DNA of 10,435 nucleotides, from NCBI GenBank assembly GCA_027460605.1, contig JAPZAN010000140.1:1-10435 (forward strand). The letters are read 5' to 3'. Shown piece after piece: positions 1-5,675 of this stretch; the stretch's first letter is position 1, and every line of letters starts with the position of its first letter. A program made the translations under genes and the position numbers. This stretch comes from Candidatus Methanoperedens sp. Lineage in GTDB: Archaea; Halobacteriota; Methanosarcinia; Methanosarcinales; Methanoperedenaceae. A model generated the notes under the pieces. The model was given only the letters and a program-made list of their open reading frames with translations. It had not been told where the DNA came from and ran no database searches.

Positions 1-61
1 GCCATGTATCCAGCCATTTTTCTTCGATAGCGTTAGAATCGTATTCTTTCGGGAGTTCCAT
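1..61 (-). CDS. valS: Valyl-tRNA synthetase, N-terminal fragment (cut by window edge)
   Basis: The first 20 codons of a gene read leftward from an ATG at 61-59 and run off the window. The peptide starts MELPKEYDSNAIEEKW and continues LDTW. This is the typical opening of archaeal and bacterial valyl-tRNA synthetases, where an 'LPKxYDpxxIExKWxxxW' segment precedes the Rossmann-fold catalytic domain. The enzyme charges tRNA-Val in the cytoplasm. Only the extreme N-terminus is visible, so no catalytic motif (HIGH, KMSKS) can be checked. The call rests on this one well-conserved stretch. Isoleucyl- and leucyl-tRNA synthetases open differently, so ValS is the best reading. The gene is divergent from the AT-rich accessory segment to its right, so its promoter should lie in 62-160. 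Confidence 0.8.
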   Translation of the reverse strand, partial: MELPKEYDSNAIEEKWLDTW

Positions 62-162
62 ATTGCCGCTGTGATTACCTGCATGATTAATAGAATTATC
101 GGTTTTTGGAAGCAATTTGAGTTTAAGGTTTTAGGATTTACAAAACATTCGAATTAATGACA

Positions 163-182
163 GTTATAATTCGTGTTGGCAA
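163..182 (+). repeat. Left copy of an inverted ~20-bp repeat
   Basis: The sequence GTTATAATTCGTGTTGGCAA matches, at 17 of 20 positions, the reverse complement of 1306-1325. The core AATTCGTGTTGG (168-179) is an exact 12-bp inverted copy of CCAACACGAATT at 1309-1320. It lies just left of the AT-rich small-gene/PIN segment, so the two copies bracket that segment. It may be a terminal inverted repeat or a decayed copy of a dispersed repeat. Confidence 0.55.
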
Positions 183-188
183 ATTGAA

Positions 189-389
189 ATGACCTTAGAA
201 AATGAATGTTTTGGTGGGGCAGGCGCACAATCGCTTTTGTGTGCTCTATTTAGGGCGGAGGGCAATCCTAATGATAGCTTTGATGGTATTGTATATAATT
301 ATCAATACGAATTGAAACGTCTTAGCCCATATACAATAATTGACCGTCAAGAGTGGGAGATGTATGGTATTAAGCTCCAAGAAAAATGA
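189..389 (+). CDS. Doubtful 66-aa open frame, hypothetical
   Basis: An ATG-started frame of 66 codons with no recognisable domain, signal peptide or transmembrane segment. No convincing ribosome binding site lies upstream. The preceding bases belong to the left inverted repeat. Codons 37-44 are made from another copy of the same repeat (297-319), which argues that the frame may be a chance opening or a remnant of a longer decayed gene. The C-terminal half is charged and contains RQEWEMYGIKLQEK. A loosely similar FYEWEVARAKEI can be read in a short open stretch just before the gene at 1401. If both are real, they could be remnants of one duplicated gene end. I do not recognise a family and would treat this as low-confidence coding. 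Confidence 0.25.
   Translation: MTLENECFGGAGAQSLLCALFRAEGNPNDSFDGIVYNYQYELKRLSPYTIIDRQEWEMYGIKLQEK
297..319 (+). repeat. Direct internal copy of the ~20-bp repeat
   Basis: The 23 bases here match 1304-1326 at 20 of 23 positions and in the same orientation. Both end in CGAATTGAAAC. The ATTGAAAC ending resembles the 3' end of many type I and III CRISPR repeats, but no second evenly spaced copy follows. It lies inside the doubtful 66-aa frame. Confidence 0.5.
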
Positions 390-440
390 TATAAGCAAAG
401 GGTACAAAAAAATAAGTACTTTAAAGTAATTACTTAATGA

Positions 441-671
441 GTGATTTTAATGGATGCAAGAGATGCAGGAATAATTGCAAGAAAATATTTTGAGGATAGT
501 AGTGGCAATACATATTTTGTATTCGAAACGAACAAAGTGGAACAAACAGAAGGAATATGGAAGGTCGATTGTCAAATAAAGAGTATGTTCGGGGAAAGAA
601 AATGGAAACGTTACATAATATTGATTAAAGATGATGGAACTATTCTGGATATAAATAGTGTTAGTGTATGA
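441..671 (+). CDS. Small hypothetical protein upstream of PIN nuclease
   Basis: A 76-aa frame begins at GTG 441. The in-frame ATG at 450 (MDARDAGIIARKYFED) is an equally likely start and would give 73 aa. The predicted product is a small alpha/beta soluble protein. A helix (ARDAGIIARKYFE) is followed by strands with a GIWKVDCQIKSMF-type turn and a C-terminal strand ending DDGTILDINSVSV. Small archaeal proteins with this 'helix, then WKV strand, then DGxILDI' layout exist, but I cannot name a family. It lies 68 bp upstream of the PIN-domain gene, as an antitoxin would, but no DNA-binding motif is visible, so that role is only a guess from position. Its 3' end is duplicated downstream at 712-738, and more weakly at 680-694. 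Confidence 0.6.
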   Translation: MILMDARDAGIIARKYFEDSSGNTYFVFETNKVEQTEGIWKVDCQIKSMFGERKWKRYIILIKDDGTILDINSVSV

Positions 672-738
672 CCCCGCTCTGGAATTATCCGCGAATGACC
701 TCTAAGGGATAAATGGAATTATTCTCGATATAAATAAG
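635..738 (+). repeat. Degenerate tandem copies of the small gene's 3' end
   Basis: Three related units occur in a row. TGGAACTATTCTGGA starts at 635 inside the intact gene, TGGAATTATCCGCGA starts at 680, and TGGAATTATTCTCGA starts at 714. The first and third continue into ATATAAATA. The third unit, read in its own frame (709-747), encodes GINGIILDINKYG and a stop, close to the DDGTILDIN ending of the intact gene. Its stop codon (745-747) overlaps the PIN gene's start. This looks like the remains of a second copy of the small gene that was once coupled to the PIN gene. Confidence 0.55.
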
Positions 739-739
739 T

Positions 740-1231
740 ATGGTTAGATTTCCAAAGGTCATTGTAATCGATACAATCCCACTCTTGTTATTTCTAATAG
801 GAGCTTATGACAAGACTTTAATATCAACATTTAAGAGACTTAAGACATATAATTATACATTTGAAGACTTTACGATTCTTAAAGAATTCCTCCTTCATAC
901 CAACAAAATTATAGTTACTCCAGGAGTATTATCTGAAGTTTCAAATTATGCCTATGAATTAGAACATTTCTCAGATTTACTTGAAACAAACATTCATTTC
1001 TTCTTAATGTTCGTGGAAGAATTTTATGTATCAAAAAATATTATTCTCGCATCAAAAGATGAGCTATTTAAATTTGGTTTTACAGACACCTCTTTGATAA
1101 TTGCTGCTAAAACTAATGATGGTGAGATATTAACAAGAGATTATAAATTATCGCAATATTGCCAAAAAAAATTAGGTATTGGAGCACATAATCTTGATGA
1201 TATTTTAAAAATAAAAGAATTATTCAAATAA
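740..1231 (+). CDS. PIN-domain protein, probable VapC-like ribonuclease
   Basis: This 163-aa protein shows the four acidic positions of a PIN-domain nuclease in order: D11 in VIVIDTIPLL, E66 in VTPGVLSEVSN, D116 in GFTDTSLIIAA and D134 in ILTRDYKL. These residues coordinate Mg2+ or Mn2+ in the family, which cuts RNA, often as the toxin of a toxin-antitoxin pair. The length is slightly above the usual ~130-150 aa, and the 'LTRD..L..YC' ending is typical of the archaeal subgroup. The coding sequence is very AT-rich compared with the neighbouring metabolic genes, suggesting transfer. The start ATG overlaps the stop of a decayed copy of the upstream small gene. No ribosome binding site is obvious. 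The target RNA is unknown. A non-toxin PIN nuclease is possible. Confidence 0.8.
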   Translation: MVRFPKVIVIDTIPLLLFLIGAYDKTLISTFKRLKTYNYTFEDFTILKEFLLHTNKIIVTPGVLSEVSNYAYELEHFSDLLETNIHFFLMFVEEFYVSKNIILASKDELFKFGFTDTSLIIAAKTNDGEILTRDYKLSQYCQKKLGIGAHNLDDILKIKELFK

Positions 1232-1238
1232 ACTTACG

Positions 1239-1270
1239 AACCCCGTATTAATTTATTTCGGGTTGTTTTT
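1239..1270 (+). terminator. Hairpin plus T-run after the PIN gene
   Basis: AACCCCG (1239-1245) can pair with CGGGTT (1259-1264), with one bulged C, across an AT-rich loop. The stem is followed by GTTTTT. It starts seven bases after the PIN stop codon. The T-run alone would suit archaeal termination. Confidence 0.55.
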
Positions 1271-1288
1271 GACAATCAAGTAAGAAGT

Positions 1289-1325
1289 GTTGCACATTAG
1301 GGCAATTACCAACACGAATTGAAAC
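1289..1325 (+). repeat. Right copy of the inverted repeat; solo CRISPR-repeat-like 37-mer
   Basis: A 37-base stretch opens GTTGCACATTAGGG and closes CCAACACGAATTGAAAC, the length and end signature (GTT...ATTGAAAC) of many class 1 CRISPR repeats. No further copy follows at spacer distance. Its right 20 bases (1306-1325) are the inverted partner of 163-182, and bases 1304-1326 match 297-319 directly. The left 15 bases are not shared with the other copies. Confidence 0.4.
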
Positions 1326-1400
1326 CCTCTCGAATTTGAATAATCTATTTATGCGACAAAATCCTTCTATGAATGGGAGGTTGCAAGGGCAAAAGAAATT

Positions 1401-1919
1401 ATGTTATACTCATTCGACGGTAAAAAACCCATAATAGCTAAAACCGCTTTCATAGCAGAAACAGCATGCATCATCGGGGACGTTTCAATCGGGGAAGGCT
1501 CAAGCGTATGGTTTAACTCCGTTATCCGCGGCGACAGGGCAAAAATCCACATTGGCAAAGGCTGTAATATCCAGGATAATGCCGTTATACATTCGGATGA
1601 CAGGAATGTGGAGATAGGCGATGGCGTGAGCGTGGGGCACGGGTGCGTCATGCACGGCTGCCTTGTCAAAAACAATGCGCTCGTAGGCATGAATTCCACA
1701 ATACTGCACGGCGCCGAAATCGGGGAATATGCCATCGTTGCCGCCGGGGCATTAGTGCCGCCCGGTCATAAAATCCCGGCAAGGAGCGTGGTTATGGGAG
1801 TGCCGTGCAAACATATAAGGACGATAACAGAAGAAGATATCATGCTCATAAAAAATACCCTGAGGAATTATGAGATATTGACCGAGAGATATTTATCCTC
1901 AGGTCAAATAAAAAACTAA
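1401..1919 (+). CDS. Gamma-carbonic-anhydrase-like hexapeptide-repeat protein
   Basis: This 172-aa protein consists of left-handed beta-helix hexapeptide repeats (residues ~12-135) followed by a C-terminal helix, the fold of gamma carbonic anhydrases and the related YrdA/PaaY/CaiE proteins. The three zinc ligands are present as H64 (NAVIH), H80 and H85 (VGHGCVMHGC). The structural RGD (43-45) and Q58 in NIQDN are also conserved. The acidic loop that carries the proton-shuttle glutamate in the Methanosarcina Cam enzyme is absent, as is any signal peptide. This is therefore the shorter cytoplasmic CamH/YrdA-like type. It probably binds metal and may hydrate CO2, but other roles are known for relatives. 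The ATG at 1401 fits the family's N-terminus. Base composition matches the housekeeping genes. Confidence 0.85.
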   Translation: MLYSFDGKKPIIAKTAFIAETACIIGDVSIGEGSSVWFNSVIRGDRAKIHIGKGCNIQDNAVIHSDDRNVEIGDGVSVGHGCVMHGCLVKNNALVGMNSTILHGAEIGEYAIVAAGALVPPGHKIPARSVVMGVPCKHIRTITEEDIMLIKNTLRNYEILTERYLSSGQIKN

Positions 1920-1931
1920 CCGCGGATTGAA

Positions 1932-2000
1932 AACCACAGAGAACGCAGAGGACACAGAGAAAAATAACAAATCTCTGTGCTCTCTGTGTCCTCCGTGGTT
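1932..2000. repeat. Palindromic repeat element with 29-base arms
   Basis: The left arm (1932-1960, starting AACCACAGAGAACGCAGAGG) pairs with the right arm (1972-2000, ending GTCCTCCGTGGTT) at 24 of 29 positions across an 11-base A-rich loop. The arms are built from short C-A-C-A-G-A-G-like subunits. Repeats of this 'ACCACAGAGAACACAGAG' type occur in many environmental bacterial and archaeal genomes. No open frame or terminator T-run accompanies it. Confidence 0.75.
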
Positions 2001-2010
2001 AATTATCTGA

Positions 2011-2062
2011 CGCCTTTGCGGTGAGATTGAACTAACACCGCAAAGACGCAAAGAACGCAAAG
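2011..2062. repeat. Second repeat element, CGCAAAG type, with inverted arm
   Basis: CGCCTTTGCGGTG (2011-2023) pairs with CACCGCAAAGACG (2036-2048) at 12 of 13 positions. The right arm runs on into a short tandem series ACGCAAAG / AACGCAAAG up to 2062. It differs in sequence from the element at 1932-2000 but has the same design: a palindrome built of ~7-9-base purine-rich subunits. It ends 35 bases before the SAM synthetase start codon, so it would form the mRNA leader if transcription starts upstream. Confidence 0.7.
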
Positions 2063-2097
2063 CATTGTCAACTGTATTTGAACATGGGTCAACTGAT

Positions 2098-3297
2098 ATG
2101 CGAAACATCGAAATAGAAGAACTCGGCGCCACGCCGATAATGGAGCGGAAAGTCGAAGTGGTTGAACGAAAAGGACTCGGGCATCCCGATTTTATCTGCG
2201 ATTCCATCATGAACCAGGTCTCAATCGAACTCTGCAAGGAATACATGAACAGGTTCGGGACAATCATGCACCACAATATCGACAAGGGGATGCTGGTGGC
2301 AGGGGAAGTGAAGACAAAATTCGGAGGGGGTGTGATACTGAAACCGATGCGCCTGATTTTCGGGGACAGGGCGACATTTGAAGTGGAAGGCGAAATCATC
2401 GATGTCAATAACATTGCTATAGATGCCGCAAAACAATGGCTGAAGGACAACCTGCGATTCGTGAATTCGGATTCTGTCCAGTATCAGGTCGAGCTTGCCC
2501 ATGGTTCGGCAGAACTTACCGATATCTTCAAAAGGAAAGGTGCGATATTGGGAGCAAACGATACTTCGGCAGCAGTCGGATATGCCCCGATGACGCCGAC
2601 TGAGACAATTGTGCTTGAAACCGAGCGATTTTTGAATTCACATGATTTTAAGAAACGATTTCCCGAATCGGGAGAGGATATTAAAGTCATGGGCTTGCGC
2701 GAAAAGAGCGAGCTTCATTTAACCATCGCCGACCCTCTCGTTGACAGGTTCATTGAATCCGAAAGTGAGTATTTCAGGAAAAAAGATGAACTTCTGGAGG
2801 AGATAAAGACCTACGCTGCTGAAAGAACAGACCTTGAAACTTCAGTTTATCTTAATACTCTTGACAGAGAGGGGCGGGGCATGGGCGGGATTTATCTTAC
2901 AGTCACAGGAACATCGGCTGAGGATGCCGATTCAGGCCAGGTGGGGCGCGGGAACCGCGTGAACGGCATCATCCCGCTTAACCGCCCGGTGAGCAGCGAA
3001 GCCGCTGCGGGTAAAAACCCGGTGAGCCATGTGGGGAAGATATACAATGTGCTCAGCCACAGGATTGCCAGCGAGATTTACACAAATGTGTCCGATATCA
3101 AAGAAGTTTATGTGTGGCTCCTGAGCCAGATTGGCGAGCCAATAGACCAGCCCAAGATAGCGGCGGCGCAGGTGATTATGGAGCGCGGCTCGCTGGAGGA
3201 CGTGGAAAAAGAGGTGAATGAGGTTATTGACAGCGAGCTTGCGAATATTCAGGAGTTCTGCATGGAACTGGCGTACGGGAAGATTCCGGTGTGTTAA
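2098..3297 (+). CDS. mat: S-adenosylmethionine synthetase, archaeal type
   Basis: This 399-aa enzyme makes S-adenosylmethionine from ATP and methionine in the cytoplasm (EC 2.5.1.6), supplying all methyl-transfer reactions. The sequence is the archaeal AdoMet synthetase family, distinct from bacterial MetK. It opens RNIEIEELGATP and then has VERKGLGHPDFICDSI (residues 23-37), GANDTS (152-157), GRGNRVNG (283-290) and GKNPVSHVGKIYN (305-317). The length is the usual ~400 aa. I chose the ATG at 2098 because family proteins start with 'xRNIxVEEL'. The frame stays open upstream to a TTG at 2065, but that stretch lies against the repeat element and is not family-like. No clear ribosome binding site is seen. 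The gene stands alone on the plus strand and converges with the phosphoesterase gene. Confidence 0.95.
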   Translation: MRNIEIEELGATPIMERKVEVVERKGLGHPDFICDSIMNQVSIELCKEYMNRFGTIMHHNIDKGMLVAGEVKTKFGGGVILKPMRLIFGDRATFEVEGEIIDVNNIAIDAAKQWLKDNLRFVNSDSVQYQVELAHGSAELTDIFKRKGAILGANDTSAAVGYAPMTPTETIVLETERFLNSHDFKKRFPESGEDIKVMGLREKSELHLTIADPLVDRFIESESEYFRKKDELLEEIKTYAAERTDLETSVYLNTLDREGRGMGGIYLTVTGTSAEDADSGQVGRGNRVNGIIPLNRPVSSEAAAGKNPVSHVGKIYNVLSHRIASEIYTNVSDIKEVYVWLLSQIGEPIDQPKIAAAQVIMERGSLEDVEKEVNEVIDSELANIQEFCMELAYGKIPVC

Positions 3298-3324
3298 AAT
3301 CAATACGGCAGAATGCCCTGATTT
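3297..3324. terminator. Stem-loop between convergent genes
   Basis: AAATCA (3297-3302) pairs with TGATTT (3319-3324), and inside them GGCA (3307-3310) pairs with TGCC (3314-3317) around a GAA loop. The structure spans the 25-base gap between the stop of the SAM synthetase gene and the stop of the convergent phosphoesterase gene. It could serve both strands, although the T-runs are short. Confidence 0.4.
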
Positions 3325-4591
3325 ACCATCTCTGAGGTTCGCTGCTTATTGTATCCATTCTTTTTATAGAATCAAGATTCAAAGAAAGTAAGAAATCAAT
3401 ACTAAGTGGCTTATAATTTATTAATTCAGCACTTACATTAATTGTTTTTCTTTCGCCATTAATAAAAGGGTAATTTTTTAAATCATTATTATGTTTATGT
3501 CCATGGATTACCCAACTGTCCCATTTAATAGGTATTTTATCTGGATTATGTATAATAAGAAATTTATAATTTTTATAATCAAGCACCTCATATGGCTTTG
3601 AATTTCTAACTTTCAAGTCATGGCTTCCTATTATAAATTCAATATTACCATTTAAGTGTTTAAGATAATAATCTGAAGATTTGGAGTCCCTTCCAAATGC
3701 CATGTCACCAAGAAAATAAACAATGTCATGGGTTTTAATTTTATTGTTCCAATTTACTGTTAATACAGTATTCATTTCATTTATATCAGAATAAGAGAAC
3801 GGTCTTGCACAATAATTTATGATATTTGCATGATCTAAATGAAGGTCTCCTATAAAGTATATTGAGCTTTCCTCTATAATTTGTTTTTCATTATAATAAT
3901 CTTCTATTCCTGTCTTAATCCTGAATAGTTTTAATGTGCGTTTATATTCATATCTATCCAATGATTCCCTTCTTGATAGCCATCTTCTTTGCAGTAAATC
4001 ATACTCACAAATTATTTTTCTCATATCGTTGAGCAATGTTATTCTCAACCCATTCATAGGTAAATAAAAATATTTTTTTGAATTCTTATCTGATTTTTTA
4101 AATCCAAATAAATAAAGAATTTTATTCAATACAGAGTATTCTTTTTCGTGTAAAAAAGACCACATTTTGTTCGCTTCAAACTTACTTAAATGAAGTGCTA
4201 AACTTATGTGAAACCAAGAATCATCACAGTTATCCCATGGTTGGGGAGACGGTGCAATCTTTTTTAATTCCTTTGCAAGTTCATATTTGAGTTTTTCAAG
4301 GTCTTCGGATGGTACAACTTTAAAAGCAAATATCCAACTATTATCTTTAGGACTTTCTTTTACCTCAAAATCGTCAATTAAAAAAGGTAAATATGAATAA
4401 GCATTTCCAACAAATGCTATTGATTTTTTTATATTTTCAAGCTGAAATCTATCCGCAGAAAACGGGCCATAAATTGTTAGATGCGGCACATCCTGATTTT
4501 TTCCTTGTCTGATTCTGCATTTTTTGCCCACTTCCCCCATAATGTTTCTTAATTTCCATTTACCCGGCCCTATGCGAATTTCTACTAACAT
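3323..4591 (-). CDS. Fusion of a 2H (LigT-like) phosphoesterase and a calcineurin-like metallophosphoesterase
   Basis: This 422-aa protein joins two phosphoesterase domains. Residues ~1-200 carry the two H-x-T/S motifs of the 2H (LigT/cyclic phosphodiesterase) family: HLT at 37-39 and HIS at 128-130. Residues ~243-400 carry the metallophosphoesterase motifs GDLHLDH (248-254), GDM (295-297), GSHD (322-325), H348 in IIHNP and HGHKH (363-367). The 'HANIINYCARPF' segment resembles the COG4186 group of predicted phosphohydrolases. In motif III the metal-binding Asn of GNHD is replaced by Ser323, so activity may be altered. 2H enzymes open or form 2',3'-cyclic phosphates or 2'-5' links in RNA and nucleotides. 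The fusion suggests sequential processing of such ends, which is an inference. The gene is very AT-rich, has its own TATA-like box, and lies downstream of the MntA-HepT operon. Confidence 0.8.
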   Translation of the reverse strand: MLVEIRIGPGKWKLRNIMGEVGKKCRIRQGKNQDVPHLTIYGPFSADRFQLENIKKSIAFVGNAYSYLPFLIDDFEVKESPKDNSWIFAFKVVPSEDLEKLKYELAKELKKIAPSPQPWDNCDDSWFHISLALHLSKFEANKMWSFLHEKEYSVLNKILYLFGFKKSDKNSKKYFYLPMNGLRITLLNDMRKIICEYDLLQRRWLSRRESLDRYEYKRTLKLFRIKTGIEDYYNEKQIIEESSIYFIGDLHLDHANIINYCARPFSYSDINEMNTVLTVNWNNKIKTHDIVYFLGDMAFGRDSKSSDYYLKHLNGNIEFIIGSHDLKVRNSKPYEVLDYKNYKFLIIHNPDKIPIKWDSWVIHGHKHNNDLKNYPFINGERKTINVSAELINYKPLSIDFLLSLNLDSIKRMDTISSEPQRW

Positions 4592-4645
4592 AAACTAAAG
4601 CACCTAACACACTTTCTTTGAATTTGTGTACAAACTTAATATGAA

Positions 4646-4657
4646 CCTATTTTTATA
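4646..4657 (-). promoter_or_regulatory. TATA-box candidate for the phosphoesterase fusion gene
   Basis: On the minus strand this reads TATAAAAATAGG. It is centred about 60 bases before the start codon at 4591, leaving room for transcription to start near 4630 and a leader of ~40 nt. It overlaps the gap just after the upstream 103-aa gene's stop codon and suggests the fusion gene can be transcribed separately from the MntA-HepT operon. Confidence 0.45.
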
Positions 4658-4667
4658 GCTTCTGTAG

Positions 4668-4979
4668 TTACTTGATTAATTCCTTTGCCTTTTCCGGCAA
4701 TCTTTTCCCTATCAGTTCAAAAAGCGCATCCGCATCCCCTTCTGCCAGCGAGCGCACATCTTCATCGCCTTTTAAAATCAGTTCAACTAAATAATTTAGC
4801 TCCTCGTCAGTTAATTTATTGACCCTGTTAGCGAAATCTTCAGGGGATTCTGATAACTTATGCGAGACCGGAAGCAGGATGAACTTATAGTCATGCCCGG
4901 GCGCGGGTCCGGTTGCGCCTTCAAGTTCGGGCGCGAGTTTGGCGAGGATGGTTTTATCGAGGTCGGTAAGGGTTCTCAT
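4668..4979 (-). CDS. Hypothetical protein, third gene of the MntA-HepT operon
   Basis: A 103-aa, mostly helical, acidic protein with no domain I can name. It begins MRTLTDLDKTILAKLAPEL, then has a Pro/Gly-rich linker (GATGPAPGHDYKF, residues ~21-33). The C-terminal helical half is rich in Asp and Glu (LTDEELNYLVELILKGDEDV...). There is no signal peptide and no membrane segment. Its ATG overlaps the HepT stop codon by four bases (ATGA), so it is very likely translated with the toxin and antitoxin. Such tight coupling suggests a function linked to the pair, for example a third component or modulator. However, two-gene MntA-HepT systems work without it. Base composition is closer to the housekeeping genes than to the AT-rich neighbours. 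Confidence 0.65.
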   Translation of the reverse strand: MRTLTDLDKTILAKLAPELEGATGPAPGHDYKFILLPVSHKLSESPEDFANRVNKLTDEELNYLVELILKGDEDVRSLAEGDADALFELIGKRLPEKAKELIK

Positions 4980-5323
4980 AGGTTATTCAGTTCCTTAATG
5001 ACAGTCTGTATTTCATCTTTCAAAACTGGGATGTCTTTTTCGACCGTATCCCAGACGGCATCTAAATCCACACCAAGATAATCATGAATTAGCTTATCTC
5101 TCATTCCAGACATTTTCCTCCATGGTATATCTGGATATTTTTCTCTCATCTCAGTAGATACTCTTTTTGTGGCTTCCCCTACTATTTCAATCTGCCTTAC
5201 CACGCCGTCCTGAACCAGATGATTATCCATAAAATCATCATAGTTCAGTCCTTTGATGTACTCTTCGATTCGAGATATGGCGTCCAAAATATGCCTCAGA
5301 TAAACAATATCATCTTTTTTCAT
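4976..5323 (-). CDS. hepT: HepT-like HEPN toxin (DUF86)
   Basis: A 115-aa all-alpha HEPN-domain protein of the DUF86/HepT family, the RNase-type toxin partner of MNT nucleotidyltransferases. The catalytic signature R-x4-H-x-Y is seen as R75-DKLI-H80-D-Y82 in MRDKLIHDYLGVD, where Arg and His form the RNase active site. In characterised HepT proteins, a tyrosine in the RX4HXY motif is the residue AMPylated by MntA. The IEIVGEATKR segment (residues ~46-54) and 'YPDIPWRKMSGMRD' are also family hallmarks. Length is typical. The ATG overlaps the upstream MntA stop codon, and its own stop overlaps the start of the 103-aa gene (ATGA in both cases), so the three form one operon. Confidence 0.9.
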   Translation of the reverse strand: MKKDDIVYLRHILDAISRIEEYIKGLNYDDFMDNHLVQDGVVRQIEIVGEATKRVSTEMREKYPDIPWRKMSGMRDKLIHDYLGVDLDAVWDTVEKDIPVLKDEIQTVIKELNNL

Positions 5324-5610
5324 TCGTAAATTACCTTCATTTCTTTTTTAATCCTGCCAATTAAATAAGGGCTTATGGATTTTTCAGTCAGCAAATCGAC
5401 CTTCAAACCAAGTGCATCGGACAGCTCCTGCTCTATTCCCACAAGATCAAGCAGACTTTTCCTTTCTGAAAATTCTACAAGAATGTCTATATCGCTTTTT
5501 GGTTTCTCTTCGCCTCTTGCGTATGAGCCAAAGACGGCTATCTTTTTTGCGCCGTGTTTTTTAATAAGAGAAATGATTTTTTTAAAGAGGTGTTCTGTGT
5601 TCACTTTCAT
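5320..5610 (-). CDS. mntA: MntA-like minimal nucleotidyltransferase antitoxin
   Basis: A 96-aa minimal nucleotidyltransferase of the pol-beta superfamily. The active-site signature G-S-x10-D-x-D is complete: G28-S29 in VFGSYARGE, then D40 and D42 in SDIDILVEF. A third acidic residue is D72 in VDLLTE. Members of this family transfer AMP from ATP to the HepT tyrosine and so silence the toxin. The intact motif suggests this copy is active. It is the first gene of a three-gene operon, with ATGA overlap to HepT. The start ATG lies at 5610-5608. A 65-base gap separates it from the upstream 292-aa gene, and no promoter in that gap could be called with confidence. Confidence 0.9.
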   Translation of the reverse strand: MKVNTEHLFKKIISLIKKHGAKKIAVFGSYARGEEKPKSDIDILVEFSERKSLLDLVGIEQELSDALGLKVDLLTEKSISPYLIGRIKKEMKVIYE

Positions 5611-5675
5611 AATTATTCAATGCCGTTTTGGGATATTAAGAATTTCGGATAAAACATGATTAGGCGAATCGAAGA

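Noticed and set aside
62..440. Hidden gene or tRNA in the left AT-rich stretch apart from the 66-aa frame
   Set aside because: No tRNA-like cloverleaf or coding signal was found on either strand. The stretch holds the valS upstream region, repeat copies and one doubtful frame.
297..1325. CRISPR array from copies ending ATTGAAAC
   Set aside because: Only two direct copies about 1 kb apart, with real genes between them and diverged left halves. There is no regular spacer structure and no cas gene in the window.
149..1336. TCGAATT at 149-155 and 1330-1336 as a target-site duplication of the bracketed cassette
   Set aside because: Seven AT-rich bases recur easily by chance, and the distances to the inverted repeats differ (7 versus 4 bases).
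2065..2097. Upstream TTG start for SAM synthetase
   Set aside because: The extra 11 residues are not family-like and begin against the repeat element. ATG 2098 gives the normal N-terminus.
1920..2097. SAM riboswitch in front of the SAM synthetase gene
   Set aside because: The pairing seen is explained by two repeat elements built of short subunits. No SAM-riboswitch core or terminator is visible, and these riboswitches are not expected in archaea.
1899..2450. 183-codon antisense frame over the repeats and SAM synthetase, and similar long frames opposite ppsA, ilvC and the carbonic anhydrase gene
   Set aside because: They lie opposite well-supported genes, have no ribosome binding sites, and show low-complexity Ser/Pro/Leu-rich content typical of complementary-strand frames.
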